A stretch of 64,000 nucleotides of DNA from Tenrec ecaudatus (GCF_050624435.1 NC_134536.1:128410758-128474757); one strand, 5' to 3'. Positions 14,230 to 24,109 are shown, counted from the stretch's first letter. The notes: generated from the sequence alone by a model not told the origin. Numbers and translations are program-made.

Positions 14230-17200
14230 AAGGGTAGCTAATGGTTTCCACATTCAGCATCAAACCAAAACCAGAAATTCTAGACATCCCTAAAGCCTGG
14301 TCCCACATCCTCAGTGGAAAATATGACCCATTATCATTATCCTCATTGTTCTTCCCACAGCTCTTCCACGACCAGTTTTCCTTTCATCTTCTGTCCTCCC
14401 CTCATCTTCTCTTTGAAGTCCTCCCACCTCGAGAGGTTTAAAATGCAGACAAGCTGAAGAAGACAGTCCAACAGCATGGAGCTCTCGGGGTGCTCATCGG
14501 CAATACAGAAACCACCTTGTTTTACCCGGCACCATCTGTTTACATGTCTAGTGAAAGCTTCCTCTGTTTATCGTCATCTGGAATCTCATCTGCCAACGGC
14601 AAACACCTCATACAGTCTAAACCAGGCTTCAAAATGAAAACAAAGGAGTGATAAAATTGTCTAGAACTCCAAGAAGGTAGCACTTCAGAGGGGTATTTTA
14701 TCACTGATGGGCAAAGTAGAAAAACATCAACAATCATCAGAGGGCTACTCTTGAAATTTCTTCTAGGCACCCTTTGTCTAGTCTATGTTGGAACTGTTGT
14801 CCCCTCCCGGCCTCTTGGGGGCAGGGGGCTATACAACGACGACTGATTCCGAGCAGGCAGCAACCAAGGACAATCCGCTGATCCTTCCTCATGGTGCCTG
14901 GTCAGGAGAGAAGGACATCCCCGACTTCTATCGCTCTTTGCTCACACGTAGTACCCAGCCGGCTCCACGTATGAAAATGATGTAATGCTAGACTAGTCAG
15001 CAAGTGAAAAGAAATCCATTTATCCAGCAAAATCTGCAAACATCTGTGTAAGGCAAAACCTATCAGGAAGGAAACCCAAATATTTCCCAGAACAGGGTAG
15101 GAAAAGTGGTCAGATTTCCCTGGCCATGGTGGGAAACTTTCGAACTCTGGGAAAATCAAGGCAGTCCTGCCCAGTTCCGGCTCTCGACTGCTTTCCCCAA
15201 GTCCAGACCTTCCATGGCTGTCCTCCTCCTCTGGCTGGTTCAGCCATTAAGGAAATGCATGGAACCCAACTATACCGTCAGTGTTGCAGCCTGCTTTGTA
15301 GGGCAGTGCATGTTTAAATGTTAACTCTCATGTGAAAGGACAAATCAGGCCTTGTTTGAACGTTAAGATTCATTTCAAACAGAAACACATTTCAAATTGT
15401 ACGTCTGAATCATGTCCGACACGCCCCACCCAGGTTGGTCCTTGCTATGTGCACTAACTAAAGAGCGCCAGGCTTGTGGTCATCAGGACTCTCCGGCTGG
15501 TCTTCACCTTGTTGTGGGAGATTCCTGCTGAACACTGGAAGCCCGTCTGCCGTTCTATGGCGGCTCTCATCTCCTCCACAATCACAGCGCCCACAGTGAG
15601 CTGTAGGTCTGGAGAGGCAGGGTGACCAAGCTGAAGGGTGTCAAGCCATTGACATAGGCCTGTTTGTCGCATTTCCTCTGAAAAAGTTGAAGGGGTCATA
15701 ATTAGACATCGTTTTGAAAAACCCTTCCATGGTGCTAGCTAAGGCAACAATGCTCAGATTCTGAGCACTACAGATGTAGGCTTTCACACACAACAGGGAG
15801 GAGAGATGTGCAGGGCCACCATTTCAGAAGACTGAGTAGCAGAGGGATCCATTTTCCTTCATGGGAATGCCAGCAGCTTCAGCAGAGGTTGCGCTTTACA
15901 GTTCTAAAATGCGCCACGTGTTTGCTGTTGCTATCATTCATTCAGGAGCCAGGATTTATTTATAAGGATATCTGTTTTCTCTCCCCAGTTTTCCTGAACT
16001 TTCTTCCTCCCACTTCCCCTTGAACATCTATACGTTTTATTGTTGTCCAATTAGAAAATATTCAAAATGACATCAAGCTTCCGCGTCCATTTGCAGTTAG
16101 TAGGTTACACATTTTTTGGAGGCTGGTTCCAGTTGTGACTTAAAATCCACTAAGAAGCACTGCAAGATTTGTTCTTCTGACAAGTTAGATGTGGCTTTGT
16201 ATCTTCGGTATCCAATTTAGAATGAGCCATGATTTTTTTCCCCCCTCAAATCATTTTATTGGGGGCTCTTACAGCTCTCATCCAATCCATCCATCATGTC
16301 AAGCACATTTGCACCTATGGTGCCATCATCGTTTTCAGAACGAGCCATAATTGTGAAGAGCACATTAGAGCACGAGGGTGGGGTGCAGAGGAAACGTAGC
16401 CATGCTGGTTTAAAGAGGCAGCCTGGAGAGCTAAACACCGCAAGAGAAGTATGCTGGTGCTGCTGAGATCAGAGATGAGGCAGGTGAGCCCTTGTAAGGA
16501 CAGACTTCCCACTAGAGTGACAGTTTCCTCCCTCCCCTTGGCTAGCTTGTCATCCTCCTCACACACTCTAACCTTGGGCTCTGAGCAGCGTTCCCTCGTC
16601 TCTATACAAACACATTCTCTCTTGGTAAACTCTCTTATGGGCCAACTGGTTTATGGTGAGCAAACCAAAGCCAACCTCACTGCTGTCCAGTGGGTTCTGA
16701 CTCAGCAACCCCATAGGGCAGAGCAGACCCCCTGGTGTGGGTTTCCAAGGCTGTACTGGAGCAGAAAGTCTCTTCCTTCTCCAGAGGGGTAGCTGCTGCT
16801 TGTGAATGGACTTAAACCTGAGCGGTCCAGGGCATGATCCACAGCCTCGCCAGGGCTGTGTCAAGTAAATGCAAATCTTTATCCCTCAATTCTGACTTGA
16901 ATTAAAGGTTAAAAATCCAGATATTCATTTTTTCCATTTCCATTGACAGCATTCTAGACAATGCCCACAAATGAGGTATTCCTAAGTATCAACACTGTCA
17001 ATCTTATCCCCTATTCAATACTGCCACTGGGTCTTTCTTTCTGGTGAAATGGTAATGATTAGCATCACATTATTTAAATCTTGTATTTGACATCAATACC
17101 ACACTCCCCCAGTTACTGTCGATTTACAGTTAAATCTCAAATTCAGTTAGTATAAGACCTCCAACTTCGTTCTGACTAGTTCATGTCTCCGTATTTCCAT

Positions 17201-20200
17201 ATACACTTTAGCATTCACTTTTCTCAACATCAAATGTCTCCTGTCCAACGTAGCTCCCCTCGGAAACCAGCCGGTCTGTGGCTTCCACCATCAACACCCT
17301 GAGGCCGGAGAACAATCGTTCAACCCAAGTTTTCCCAAGGAGGTCTACTAATTCCCTTTAGCACCACGTCTTCAAGATATTACAAATCATCTTACAATTG
17401 TTGGACAACAACAAGAAACTTCCCACCTTGTTTTAAAACATCCAGCGCAGGGAAATGTGTTACTGTAACGAAAATTAGTGAAACTCTTTTGGACTTTGTT
17501 CTAGACAAATCTATATTGTTTCTGCAAGTAATAACAGATTGAAGTGACCCCCTGCCCCATGCTACAGATTTATGTCCAGGCAGTTTCTTTATGGTTAAAG
17601 CCCAACAACCCACATGTGTTCTGAAAGAGCCCTTCTGAATAGGAATAATGTTACAAAATCACAGTTCTAAAGGTGCTGTTACACGAGAGGGGAACAGATA
17701 CACTATTTCAAATATTGCCATTATCAAAATTTCTCTTGGAAACACATGTCAACACACCCTTGAAAAGATGTCTAATTCTTTGCTCTGGGAGATCCAACCA
17801 AATCTTGCTTTCATAATATTAAATTTAAAGAAATATAAATCTCTATTCTTCATTAATTCTTTTAAATCTAGTACTTACAACTATCATAATCCATACTTGT
17901 GTTCATTCCAAAGAAAGGTGATCCAACAGAATGTGGGCATTATCAAATAATATCACAAACAAATAAAATTTTGCTGAAGAAAATCCAAAAACAGTTGTAA
18001 CAACATATTGGCAGGGAACTACCATAAAAAATTCATGTGGGTTCAGAGAGGATGTGAAACAAAGGATATAACTGATGGAGTCAAATGGATCTTGGCTGGA
18101 AGCAGAGAATGCCTGTGTCTTATTGACAATGCTAAGGCAGTAGCCCATGAGGATTGTAACACATTATGGACAGCACTGTAAAGAATGGAATTCTAGAACA
18201 CTTCATTATGCTCCTGCTGAAGGTGCACAAGACCAAAGGCAATTGTTCAAATAGAACAAGAGGATCATGAGTGGTCTAAAATCAAGAAAGGTATGAGTCA
18301 GGGTTGGATCCTCTCGCCATACTTAGGCCATCTGTATGCTGCCCAACTAATCCAAGAAGCTGAACTACATGAAGAACGGGCATCAGGAATGGAAGGCGAC
18401 TTATTAAACAACCTGCTAAATGAAGATGACCGGCTTTACTTGCTGAAAGCACGGAGGCCTTGAAGCACTTACTGATGAAGATCAAAGCCTTCCATATGAA
18501 TTACACTGCAACCCAGGGCAAACAAAAGTCTTTACACACGGGCCAATAAGCAACAGCAACAGTAAAAAGGCGAGAAACCAGATGGGAAAATATGCTCTGA
18601 TTATAAATAAGCAAAATTCACAGAGCAGAAACTCAATTGGCCAATAAGTCTATGAGGAGCTTCTCAGCCCTATAACTAGAGAAATGCAAACTAAAGTAAA
18701 ACACCGCTTGTTAGCCATCATACTGGCAAATATATTTTAAAACTGATAGCACCACACATTGATGACGATATAGAAGAAATAGGGCCTCGTATGTATAGCC
18801 ATTCTGGCGAGAAAGCTAGCAGTACTTGGTGAAACTATATATACAAAAGGGCTTCAAACAGTTCACGAAAAAATAGAACTCAAGGTAACAGAATTTGTCC
18901 ACAAAGTATTTGAAGGCTCCTTTGTATGCGTTACCCTATGACCTGGTAGTCCCATTCATGAGAAATCCCCTAGAGACTGTGAGTCGTCACTAGCAGAATC
19001 CTCTGTAGACATGATGGTTCCACATCACGGAACGTTCTGCTAGAGTTCCTCTCGCTGTCCTCGAGTCCGGGGACCCAGCACGTCAAAGGAGAACTCGACT
19101 CCATAAGGTTTTCAGTGGCTGTCACCTGACAGAGGTGGAGTGCCAGGCCTTTTCTCCATGGTGCTGCTGGGTGGATTCAAACTGGCAGGCTTTTGGTTAG
19201 TAAAAGCAGTCAGTTACATGTAAATATAACCACCACAGGGAGAGACCTCTAAATTGCCATTGCAAAAAATAAGAAAAAAGAGAAAGAATTCACCCTGAAG
19301 CCTGGTTTGTGACCCAAGTGAGTTTTATAAAAGTTAGAAGCAGTTTCAGGTTTTACAGTAATGGAACGAACACAAGCCAGAGTCCGAGGCATGGTTGGTG
19401 GGACGTGGCACAGCTGTACGGGGCTGTGTAGTCCAGCCGTGCTGAACTGTGTGTTGGAGGCGCTGGGAGAACGCACCAGAGCCAAACCTCTGGCTTTTCA
19501 GGAGTCCCATGGGGAGGCGTGGTCGACAATACTGGTGGACCCCATTGGCTGAATCAAAATCATCTGGCCCAGATCGGCCAATCCAGGTGCAATGCCCACC
19601 TAGGTGTACCACCCCTTCCTGGCTGGGAGCTCGAACCTAACACATATACACGAATTATATACAATTATAATACACATCTACAGAGATACTTCACACACAA
19701 CAACCAAGGGTGGGTGGGAAGGGAAGGGAGCAGTAGAGCACAATGAGGGGCCAGGCACGGCCCACTGGTGATATTCTGCTGTGAACTACCCAGAAATGCC
19801 GAGTGACTTAACTTCCTGTCCCTCAGACCCTCCCCAAATTCTCATCCTTATTACAAATGAAGAATCCAAGACACTAAGCTACAATCATATAAATTAACCT
19901 ACAGTTGACAAAAGTGCGCATTCAGCTTCTATTCCTAACACTAACCCGCCTTACTTATCTCTAAGAGACTTGCTTTTACAGCTTCTCAGCAGCCATGTAC
20001 TCAGAGACATAAGAGAACCGGTGCACCCTATCACGGGAGGCCTGGCAATTTATTCAGTTCAAGAAGGATCAGCATGCCCAAGCAAAGCAGGGTGCAAAGG
20101 CAGGGAGCAGAAGCAATAGGAAGCTATAGATGTACCTTTCTCAACAGTCCCTTCTGCTGTTGTAGGGCCATGGGGCAACCCTTCAATGTAGGTGGTTGGC

Positions 20201-22610
20201 AGCAAGTCTGCTGAGATAGGCTGGCCTTCTAGCTTCTGTAGTCTCTCTCGTACAGCATTGGTCAGATCTACATAAGCCTCATCAATGCTGGCACGTTCAA
20301 TCACGGCAAAACGAGACATTACTCCCATCACTTCAACACTGGCTTCCCGGTACCTGAAAGTATACGGATCATATGTGCCGGCAGTACACAGAGGGAACAA
20401 TGAGATGACTGACTGCATTCCAACTCTCTCAGAATGGAGTAATAACATACAAAATCAGTGCAGAAGCTCCCTAAAGACACGTGGCCTGACAGAGACCAGA
20501 TAGCAACCAACACAGGGTGAGTAGGCTGGCAGATGGATCACCCTAACAGTAGCAAAGACAAGGCTGACCCCTGGAGGCCAACAGTTGGAGTGGGACTTGA
20601 GCACTGTCAGGTAGAAAGCATCCAGCCCGTGAACGTGGGTGTCTATGTGGCAAGGAGCAGTGCTCTAAAGAAGAGCCATGTCCTCACACTCGTTTGACCA
20701 GATAATACTTCACTGTGATTGCTTGGGCCTTTTGCTATTTGCATATATGGGCTAGGCAGGCTGCTGCTTCTATTTGGTCTTCACATCTTCAAACAAGAAG
20801 GAACTTACTTACATGAGGAAAAAAACACTGATGAACGGGCTCAAGAATCTGGTCTTCCTCAAAATACTTTTCGTTATAAATTACTAGATGATATTATGAA
20901 TTTTATATGTGTCACTGGTTAGTTTGTTTAACCTAGGAGCTGGTCCTCGCGCTGTCCCTCCTAGTCCAACTCCAAAGGCACGTGAAGCCGCTCTCCCAGT
21001 CCTACAACATGTTTTCTATGGCAACAGGTGGCTGTCTTCTTTGCTCTGCTGTGGATTTGCTGTGGAGTTTAAAATCAGTTCTTTGTTCATGTTGGACCTA
21101 CTTTGAGCCAGAGAGGGAAATATTTGTACGTCTTCACTAAGAGTCCTGTGAAAATTAGTATACATTCTTTAAAAACATGCTCACATGAATAAATTACACA
21201 GACTTGGGCTTTCCCCCCCCCCCTTAAGCTACTCTTGTGGGGGAGTGGGAGGAGAGAGAGGTATAGCACCCCCACCCTTCCCCACCAGTCAGGAAAAGAT
21301 ACACCATTTCAGAACTGGAGATTGGGGTGTCTTCACAGCCTCCTGAGAAAAACTACTCCATGGTATTTAAAGAAATATATATAAAACCTTATAAACATAA
21401 TTAGAAGATTAGCATGGCCTCTGCACAGTGTCTTTTAAAAAGTACTTAGTATATATTAGGTCTCCATAAATAACATGTTTATCACCTCTCAAATTAATTG
21501 TTAAAATAATAATTCTAAATTTCTAGGAAGAATCGATGTTTTTGAATTATGGTATTGGTGAAGAACAGTGAAACTATCACGGACGGCCAAAATAGCACAC
21601 AGATCTGTCTTATGTACTTTGGACATGTTGCCAGGAGACATCAATCCTCTAGCCCAAAGGTCAGCTGTTTGAAGCTACTAGCCCCTCTGCAGGAGCAAGA
21701 TGAGGGAACAACTCCACACAGCTCCCAGCCTTGGAAGCCTTACAGGGCAGCTCTCTGTCCTATAGCGGTTCTACAGAGTCAGAATTGACTTGATCACATG
21801 GCCAATACTGGTGGCTACCTTATAGCAAAGTGAGGTCTAGCGATACTGACTATAGAGAACTTAACACAATGCCGGGCACATCATATGTGCTCAAAACATA
21901 CCAGCTCTTAGGTGTATTATCGTGGCCGGGACTTGTGCCTACCTCTGACTTAGCTATGCCAACAGCTGTCTCTTGTCCCAAAGCTAAACTTCTAAAACTT
22001 GAAGATCAAAGGGAATTTTTTCAGATCTAATTTATACAAAGCAAATTTGAAACACCAGTTCCTAGCTTCATGGAATACTACCTCCAACCCTTTTATTCCC
22101 TGTTAGGCCACTTTTTCTTCTTACTTGGTGAGGTTAGCTTTCCCCCGGGACTCACGAACTTGTGCCAGCAGAAGATTGGGACACAACTTCTTCGCATCGT
22201 CTGCCCACATGTTTCTAGTGACCCCGTAAGCACGAGCTTCATAACTCACTGCAATTATTCTAAGGTAAAAAACAGGGAGCGGGAACAAATGATCACACGA
22301 TAATAGGCACGTACACACAGAAACTTGGCAACACAAAGATATTATTGCCACATAAATGCACACACTTTTTGGCCATATAAGCCATCGTTCAGCCACATAC
22401 ACAGCCTTTCAGAGATCAAAACCATAAGCGACTAGACTGCTGCAATGGTGATCAGGATACATACCCCCCACCCTTCCATGATTTGTACTGCACGACTGCA
22501 CAAGGCTTATTCCTTAAGTGAGGATTTTGTCGTTGCTCCACTTGGACAAAAAAGCAGTCCATGTCCACCAGGGCAACCACCCGATCCTGTCCAGGGTAGC
22601 TGGCGGCCAT
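1..22610 (-). CDS. POLH: DNA polymerase eta, coding span (exons 11 to 2, partial at 3' end)
   Basis: Y-family translesion DNA polymerase that inserts bases opposite UV cyclobutane dimers in the nucleus; loss in humans causes xeroderma pigmentosum variant. Ten coding exons were assembled on the minus strand: 22465-22610, 22125-22259, 20136-20353, 15508-15677, 14002-14105, 11911-12030, 9780-9903, 8814-8879, 2403-2572 and 1-237. All have GT-AG borders and compatible phases, giving 1490 coding bases. Family residues are intact: the metal ligand Asp16 in VDMD and steric-gate Phe21, Gln41 and Arg64 over the nascent pair, and Asp118-Glu119 in SIDEAYVD. Numbering is three above human because of a short N-terminal insertion. 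The whole catalytic core, palm, fingers, thumb and little finger, is inside the window; the ubiquitin-binding zinc finger and C-terminal PIP box lie beyond the left edge. Confidence 0.96.
601..635. repeat. (CG/CA)n microsatellite
   Basis: Alternating CG then CA dinucleotides over about 35 bases in POLH intron 10. Confidence 0.9.
1733..1850 (+). mobile_element. RTE (BovB-like) LINE 3' fragment
   Basis: The pattern gtagagggtcagtgaaaaag followed by gattgacacagtgg is the familiar end of afrotherian RTE open reading frames. No intact frame remains. Confidence 0.6.
2403..2572 (-). CDS. POLH: POLH exon 10 (residues 362-418)
   Basis: Acceptor cgcccacag precedes 2572; donor gtgggttc follows 2403; 170 bp. 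It encodes VATHLVVSIRIQGDTRLSS, LRRCCALTHYDAHKMSQDAF and the NCNTSGIQTQW end of the little-finger domain. The reading frame continues past 2403, but using the donor after cagtg joins exactly to the gtcccc start of exon 11 and restores the WSPPLTMLFL junction; the alternative gt two codons later would break the frame. Confidence 0.93.
2960..3125 (-). mobile_element. AfroSINE, degraded
   Basis: Reads as reversed AfroSINE: attgctgtcaagtccattcc, then the ggtctccaagg core and a tail near tgaccctgcagtcagtagtc. Afrotherian tRNA-derived SINE. Confidence 0.65.
4640..4840 (-). mobile_element. AfroSINE, degraded
   Basis: Carries acacccactgccaggatcc, ggttttcagtggctgctttt and a B-box-derived end around gtcagttatcagctgag, all in reverse orientation. 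Confidence 0.65.
4850..5611 (+). mobile_element. ancient L1 3' end, 5' portion (split by an insertion)
   Basis: Recognisable L1M-type text: ttattcagccattaaaaagg, the ctagtggttgcctcgggctg block, and near 5575 the cacccactaggatggctgtt segment. Interrupted at 5612 by the 2-kb retroelement. Confidence 0.7.
5279..5335. repeat. (GAAG)n microsatellite
   Basis: About 13 uninterrupted GAAG units inside the old L1. Confidence 0.97.
5612..7672 (+). mobile_element. 2-kb L1-mobilised repeat, copy A (longest)
   Basis: A retroelement of unknown name with a 3' end reading gtatgagccccaataaaatt and an A-rich tail at 7665-7675. It is flanked by a 15-base direct repeat with one mismatch (5597-5611 and 7673-7687). 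The site ctgtt/aaag resembles the L1 endonuclease consensus TT/AAAA. It is inserted in an older L1. Copies B to G in this window are the same family. It contains no reading frame I recognise as reverse transcriptase, so it is either a long L1 3' untranslated region or a non-autonomous passenger. Two homologous internal blocks (about 6540-6720 and 6750-6940) suggest a duplication. Confidence 0.8.
7688..8310 (+). mobile_element. ancient L1 3' end, remainder
   Basis: After the copy A target duplication comes more L1M text, including ttcagcaattaaaaaagac, ctacttacatgaaatatct and tttggggtgatgac near 8200. The 7700-7970 part is less certain. Confidence 0.55.
8814..8879 (-). CDS. POLH: POLH exon 9 (residues 340-361)
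   Basis: A short 66-bp exon with acceptor ctctgtag before 8879 and donor gtgagctc after 8814. Its 22 codons read VQWWLLQLAQELEERLTKDR plus ND, a little-finger helix conserved with human POLH. It is phase 0 on both sides, so skipping would keep frame. It is separated from exon 10 by the largest POLH intron of those fully visible, about 6.2 kb. Confidence 0.94.
8880..9779 (-). other. POLH: POLH intron 8: LTR-like repeat
   Basis: The 9125-9615 part looks like an LTR or a related interspersed repeat: TATA-like gtatatatagccc at about 9388, an A/T-rich tail and the common ending ctctctagagaaccctgg. I cannot name the family. The flanking parts show nothing. Confidence 0.45.
9780..9903 (-). CDS. POLH: POLH exon 8 (residues 298-339)
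   Basis: Acceptor ttattag precedes 9903 and donor gtatgcca follows 9780; 124 bp. It encodes SWLYAMCRGIEHDPVKPRQ and LPKTIGCSKNFPGKTALATR, which leads into the little-finger (polymerase-associated) domain. It lies just upstream of an old minus-strand L1 relic in intron 7. Confidence 0.95.
9955..10650 (-). mobile_element. L1 LINE 3' region, degraded
   Basis: Typical reversed L1 text: atttcactcagcaaaatg, gaggtgtttcacagg, gaatggctgagtcatgtgg and gtttgaggaagcacc. No open frame. Confidence 0.65.
10905..11120 (+). mobile_element. AfroSINE, near full length
   Basis: Forward copy with A box ctggtagcacaatggttaaa and B-box-like aggtcagcaatttgaaccc, then the core ending ctgtggggctgcc and actggaatggacttg. 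Best-preserved forward copy in the window. Confidence 0.8.
11911..12030 (-). CDS. POLH: POLH exon 7 (residues 258-298)
   Basis: Acceptor tttttatcag precedes 12030 and donor gtgagcaa follows 11911; 120 bp. The translation gives NLGGKLGASVVEILGIEY, MGELTQFTEAQLQSHFGEKN, the DNA-binding helix-hairpin-helix-like thumb segment of polymerase eta. It ends two bases into a Gly codon completed by exon 8. Confidence 0.95.
12540..12700 (+). mobile_element. AfroSINE-family element (second subtype)
   Basis: Shares ggcctggcaatctac, aaaatgagtccatgaaaac and gtggatcacaacag with the element at 22980-23190, a second SINE subtype. Confidence 0.55.
13012..13437 (+). mobile_element. probable solo LTR of an endogenous retrovirus
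   Basis: A 426-bp segment beginning TG and ending CA, flanked by a 4-bp duplication GATC (13008-13011 and 13438-13441). It has a TATA-like agatatataagc near 13165. No internal retroviral genes are present. Four-base duplications are usual for gamma-type retroviruses. The family was not identified. Confidence 0.5.
14002..14105 (-). CDS. POLH: POLH exon 6 (residues 224-258)
   Basis: Acceptor gctctag precedes 14105 and donor gtaagtat follows 14002; 104 bp. It encodes VLAKLACGLNKPNRQ and TLVSHGSVPQLFSQMP, the thumb-entry block of Y-family polymerases. The end reads VSK where human has IRK, a local substitution in an otherwise invariant stretch. Confidence 0.94.
14106..15507 (-). other. POLH: POLH intron 5: apart from a CA repeat, nothing recognised
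   Basis: A (CA)n microsatellite lies at 14176-14222. The rest is unique sequence without recognisable frames or repeats. Confidence 0.65.
14176..14222. repeat. (CA)n microsatellite
   Basis: About 23 uninterrupted CA units in POLH intron 5, likely length-polymorphic. Confidence 0.97.
15508..15677 (-). CDS. POLH: POLH exon 5 (residues 167-223)
   Basis: Acceptor ctttttcag precedes 15677 and donor gtgaagac follows 15508; 170 bp. It encodes QWLDTLQ, then the palm helix block LTVGAVIVEEMRAAIE and CSAGISHNK, near-identical to the mammalian protein. The exon ends on a complete Lys codon, matching the phase-0 start of exon 6. Confidence 0.95.
16235..16338 (-). mobile_element. 2-kb L1-mobilised repeat, copy G (3' end only)
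   Basis: Begins caaatcattttattggggg and carries only about 100 bases. An imperfect direct repeat, 12 of 14 bases, flanks it (16221-16234 and 16339-16352), sharing gagccat.att. Confidence 0.65.
16660..16860 (-). mobile_element. AfroSINE
   Basis: Reverse copy with caacctcactgctgtccag, aaccccatagggcagagcag, the ggtttccaaggctgta core and a degraded tRNA part ending cgccagggctg. Confidence 0.75.
18010..18560 (+). mobile_element. RTE (BovB-like) LINE reverse transcriptase relic
   Basis: The plus frame reads GMSQGWILSPYLGHLYA, a decayed form of the RTE motif GVRQGCILSP..FNLYA. Further on NNLLNEDDRLYLLKA replaces the catalytic YADD box with NEDD. Stops and indels show a dead copy. Confidence 0.75.
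18600..18960 (+). mobile_element. ancient L1 ORF2 fragment
   Basis: Text such as agagaaatgcaaactaaagt and the attctggcgagaaagc block resembles the distal ORF2 of old L1s. No frame survives. Confidence 0.5.
19040..19225 (-). mobile_element. AfroSINE, degraded
   Basis: Contains gagaactcgactccataag, ggttttcagtggctgtcac, gctgctgggtggattcaaac and ttttggttagtaaaagc in reverse orientation. Confidence 0.65.
20136..20353 (-). CDS. POLH: POLH exon 4 (residues 94-167)
   Basis: Acceptor atactttcag precedes 20353 and donor gtacatc follows 20136; 218 bp. It carries the second pair of catalytic metal ligands, Asp118 and Glu119, in SIDEAYVDL, and the following ERLQKLEGQPISADLLP stretch. The exon ends one base into the codon for Glu167, completed by the first two bases of exon 5. 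Confidence 0.95.
21395..21428 (+). pseudogene. U6 snRNA fragment
   Basis: The string agaagattagcatggcctct matches the central conserved part of U6 snRNA (agaagattagcatggcccct) with one change, and the match continues over a few more bases on both sides. The rest of U6 is missing. Non-functional. Confidence 0.45.
21540..21810 (+). mobile_element. RTE fragment followed by AfroSINE
   Basis: The first part (tggtgaagaacagtgaaac, ctttggacatgttgccagg) is RTE ORF sequence. From about 21640 comes AfroSINE, with aaggtcagctgtttgaagc and tctgtcctatagcggttct, ending cagaattgacttgatc. Confidence 0.65.
21840..21915 (-). mobile_element. MIR-like SINE fragment
   Basis: The stretch acaatgccgggcacatcat followed by gtgctcaaaacat resembles the MIR end (gtgcctggcacatagtaagcgctcaataaat). 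Short and uncertain. Confidence 0.35.
22125..22259 (-). CDS. POLH: POLH exon 3 (residues 49-94)
   Basis: Acceptor ttaccttag precedes 22259 and donor gtaagaag follows 22125; 135 bp. It encodes the fingers-side segment with SYEARAYGVTR, whose last Arg64 corresponds to human Arg61, then the MWADDAKKLCPNLLLAQVRESRGKANLT region in near-identical form. It is separated from exon 2 by a short intron of only 205 bp. Confidence 0.95.
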
Positions 22611-22614
22611 CCTC
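22465..22614 (-). CDS. POLH: POLH exon 2 (start codon; residues 1-49)
   Basis: The first coding exon has acceptor tttttcag before 22614, four untranslated bases, ATG at 22610-22608 and donor gtatgt after 22465. It encodes the N-terminal palm with metal ligand Asp16 in the VALVDMDCFF block, steric-gate Phe21 and Gln41, and ends in the KSWKGGG loop with two bases of the next codon. The N-terminus reads MAASYPGQDR; the human protein as I remember it starts MATGQDR, so three residues are added here. The codon context gaggATGG is acceptable, and conservation starts right after the insertion. Confidence 0.95.
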
Positions 22615-22979
22615 CTGAAAAACAATATTTTACAGATGGTTAGACAGGATATTTATTGGCAATGAACTCTTAGATATAATGCCATTAGCACAAGTTAGCA
22701 ACAAAAACTATGACTCACAACTACCTCCTGTATTTGGAGTTCACCGTTTCCCCACAAACGTCCCTTTTCTGGTCCAGGTGCTGTAATGCCCATAGTCATG
22801 CTGTCTCCTCAGACTCCTCTAACCTGTGACGCTTCCTCCGTCGTTCTTCGTTTCCATGACAGTGACACTTCTGAGGAGTACTCGTCAGTTATTTTGAGAA
22901 AGGTCTCAGCATGGGTGCGACTGAGCTGTAGCATGATTACACTGAGGCTGCTTTTTTGGGGGGTGGGGGAGGCAGCTCC

Positions 22980-23190
22980 TATAAGTGTATCAAATCAGGA
23001 GCTGTGCCTTCTACGCAGGAGATCTGGGTTCAAGTCCTAGCAGTGTCCCTTGAGTGCAGTCACCTGTCAGTGGAGGTGCATGTATTCTCTGATGCTGAAC
23101 AGACTTCAGTGGAGCTTGCAAAGACAGACAGAAGAGGAAGGCCTGGTGAGCTATTTCTGAAAAACTAGCCAATGAAAACACCATAAATCA
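22980..23190 (+). mobile_element. AfroSINE-family element (second subtype)
   Basis: B-box-like ctgggttcaagtcctagc, then gaggaaggcctggtgagc and gccaatgaaaacaccataa, then atcacaatagcccc. Same subtype as 12540-12700. Confidence 0.6.
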
Positions 23191-23499
23191 CAATAGCCCC
23201 TCAATTGTCCTGTATGCGAGGTCTCCTTGAGTCTGCACTACCAACAAAGAGGTAATGTTTTCTGGGTTTCTCACTGTCACGTGACTATTTTTCCTTTTGT
23301 AACTGATGTACTTCTTGAGGTAAATACTTCAAAACTATGAAAATAATCTGTTTCTCCTCAAACATTTACTCCTTTTAGCACCCATCAGTGTCAGGAAATG
23401 GACTGGCTGTAATCAGTGCTATTGTTGTGTTGTTACAATGAATTACTTTTATATGACCCTTCTCCCAAGCACTTCTAATAGCCACCAAATGATTGGATT

Positions 23500-24105
23500 G
23501 GGCTATGCAAAATAAGGTAACTGTGGTCCACCAAAAAGATTGGACAATTTGCTAATAATGCAAATAAGATGCATGGCACCCCAGAAGTGGGACCATGCAA
23601 ACAAAGTGCATGGCACTCTAATGAGGGGACTAGTGAATTCTGCGATATCAGTAGGCTTAAAAAGAGCCACCCTAGAGGCATGAAGGGAGGAGCTATTAGC
23701 AAGAAGGGGTGGGAATGGAACACCTCCATTGAACCCGAGGTCCCCAGGCTGGGAATCTCCTAGACTCAAGAGACAAAGAACTGTGACACCAGAGATGGTG
23801 AGAGATGGTGGCAGCAGAACCAGGAGAACAACAGGTGGCAATGTGATGGCCTTCCTAGTCCATGGAGTGAGAGCCCTGAGTGCCTTTGGTTGGGCAGTAG
23901 GCGCACTGGTGGAGTTGGGTGCCTGCAAGCATTTACTGGTCAAACTACAGGGCTTTGTAACACTTGCTCAAAAAGGCACAGGTCAAAGAAGGGTCTGCCT
24001 GCAGGCATGGCTAAGAAGAGGCTGTCCTGATAGAAAAAAACGTATGAATCTCAAATCATTTCTGATCCTGAATTATAACCAGTCACTTCACTAATAAACC
24101 CAGGT
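23500..24105 (+). mobile_element. probable LTR or LTR-like repeat
   Basis: Regulatory-looking unit ending in a polyadenylation signal aataaa at about 24092. Its layout resembles a solo LTR, but ends and target duplication were not established and the family is unknown to me. Confidence 0.35.
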
Positions 24106-24109
24106 GACA

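Larger units (their letters stand above)
15678..20135 (-). other. POLH: POLH intron 4
   Basis: Holds a short copy (G) of the L1-mobilised repeat at 16235-16338, an AfroSINE at 16660-16860, an RTE relic at 18010-18560, an L1 fragment at 18600-18960 and an AfroSINE at 19040-19225. The 16870-18000 stretch is A/T-rich and unassigned; 19230-20135 shows nothing. Confidence 0.65.
20354..22124 (-). other. POLH: POLH intron 3
   Basis: Has a U6-like fragment at about 21395-21428, an RTE fragment joined to an AfroSINE at 21540-21810 and a MIR-like piece at 21840-21915. The 20360-21380 part is unassigned. Confidence 0.6.

Noticed and set aside
18010..18560. Host reverse transcriptase gene
   Set aside because: Catalytic motif decayed to NEDD with stops and shifts; a dead RTE LINE.
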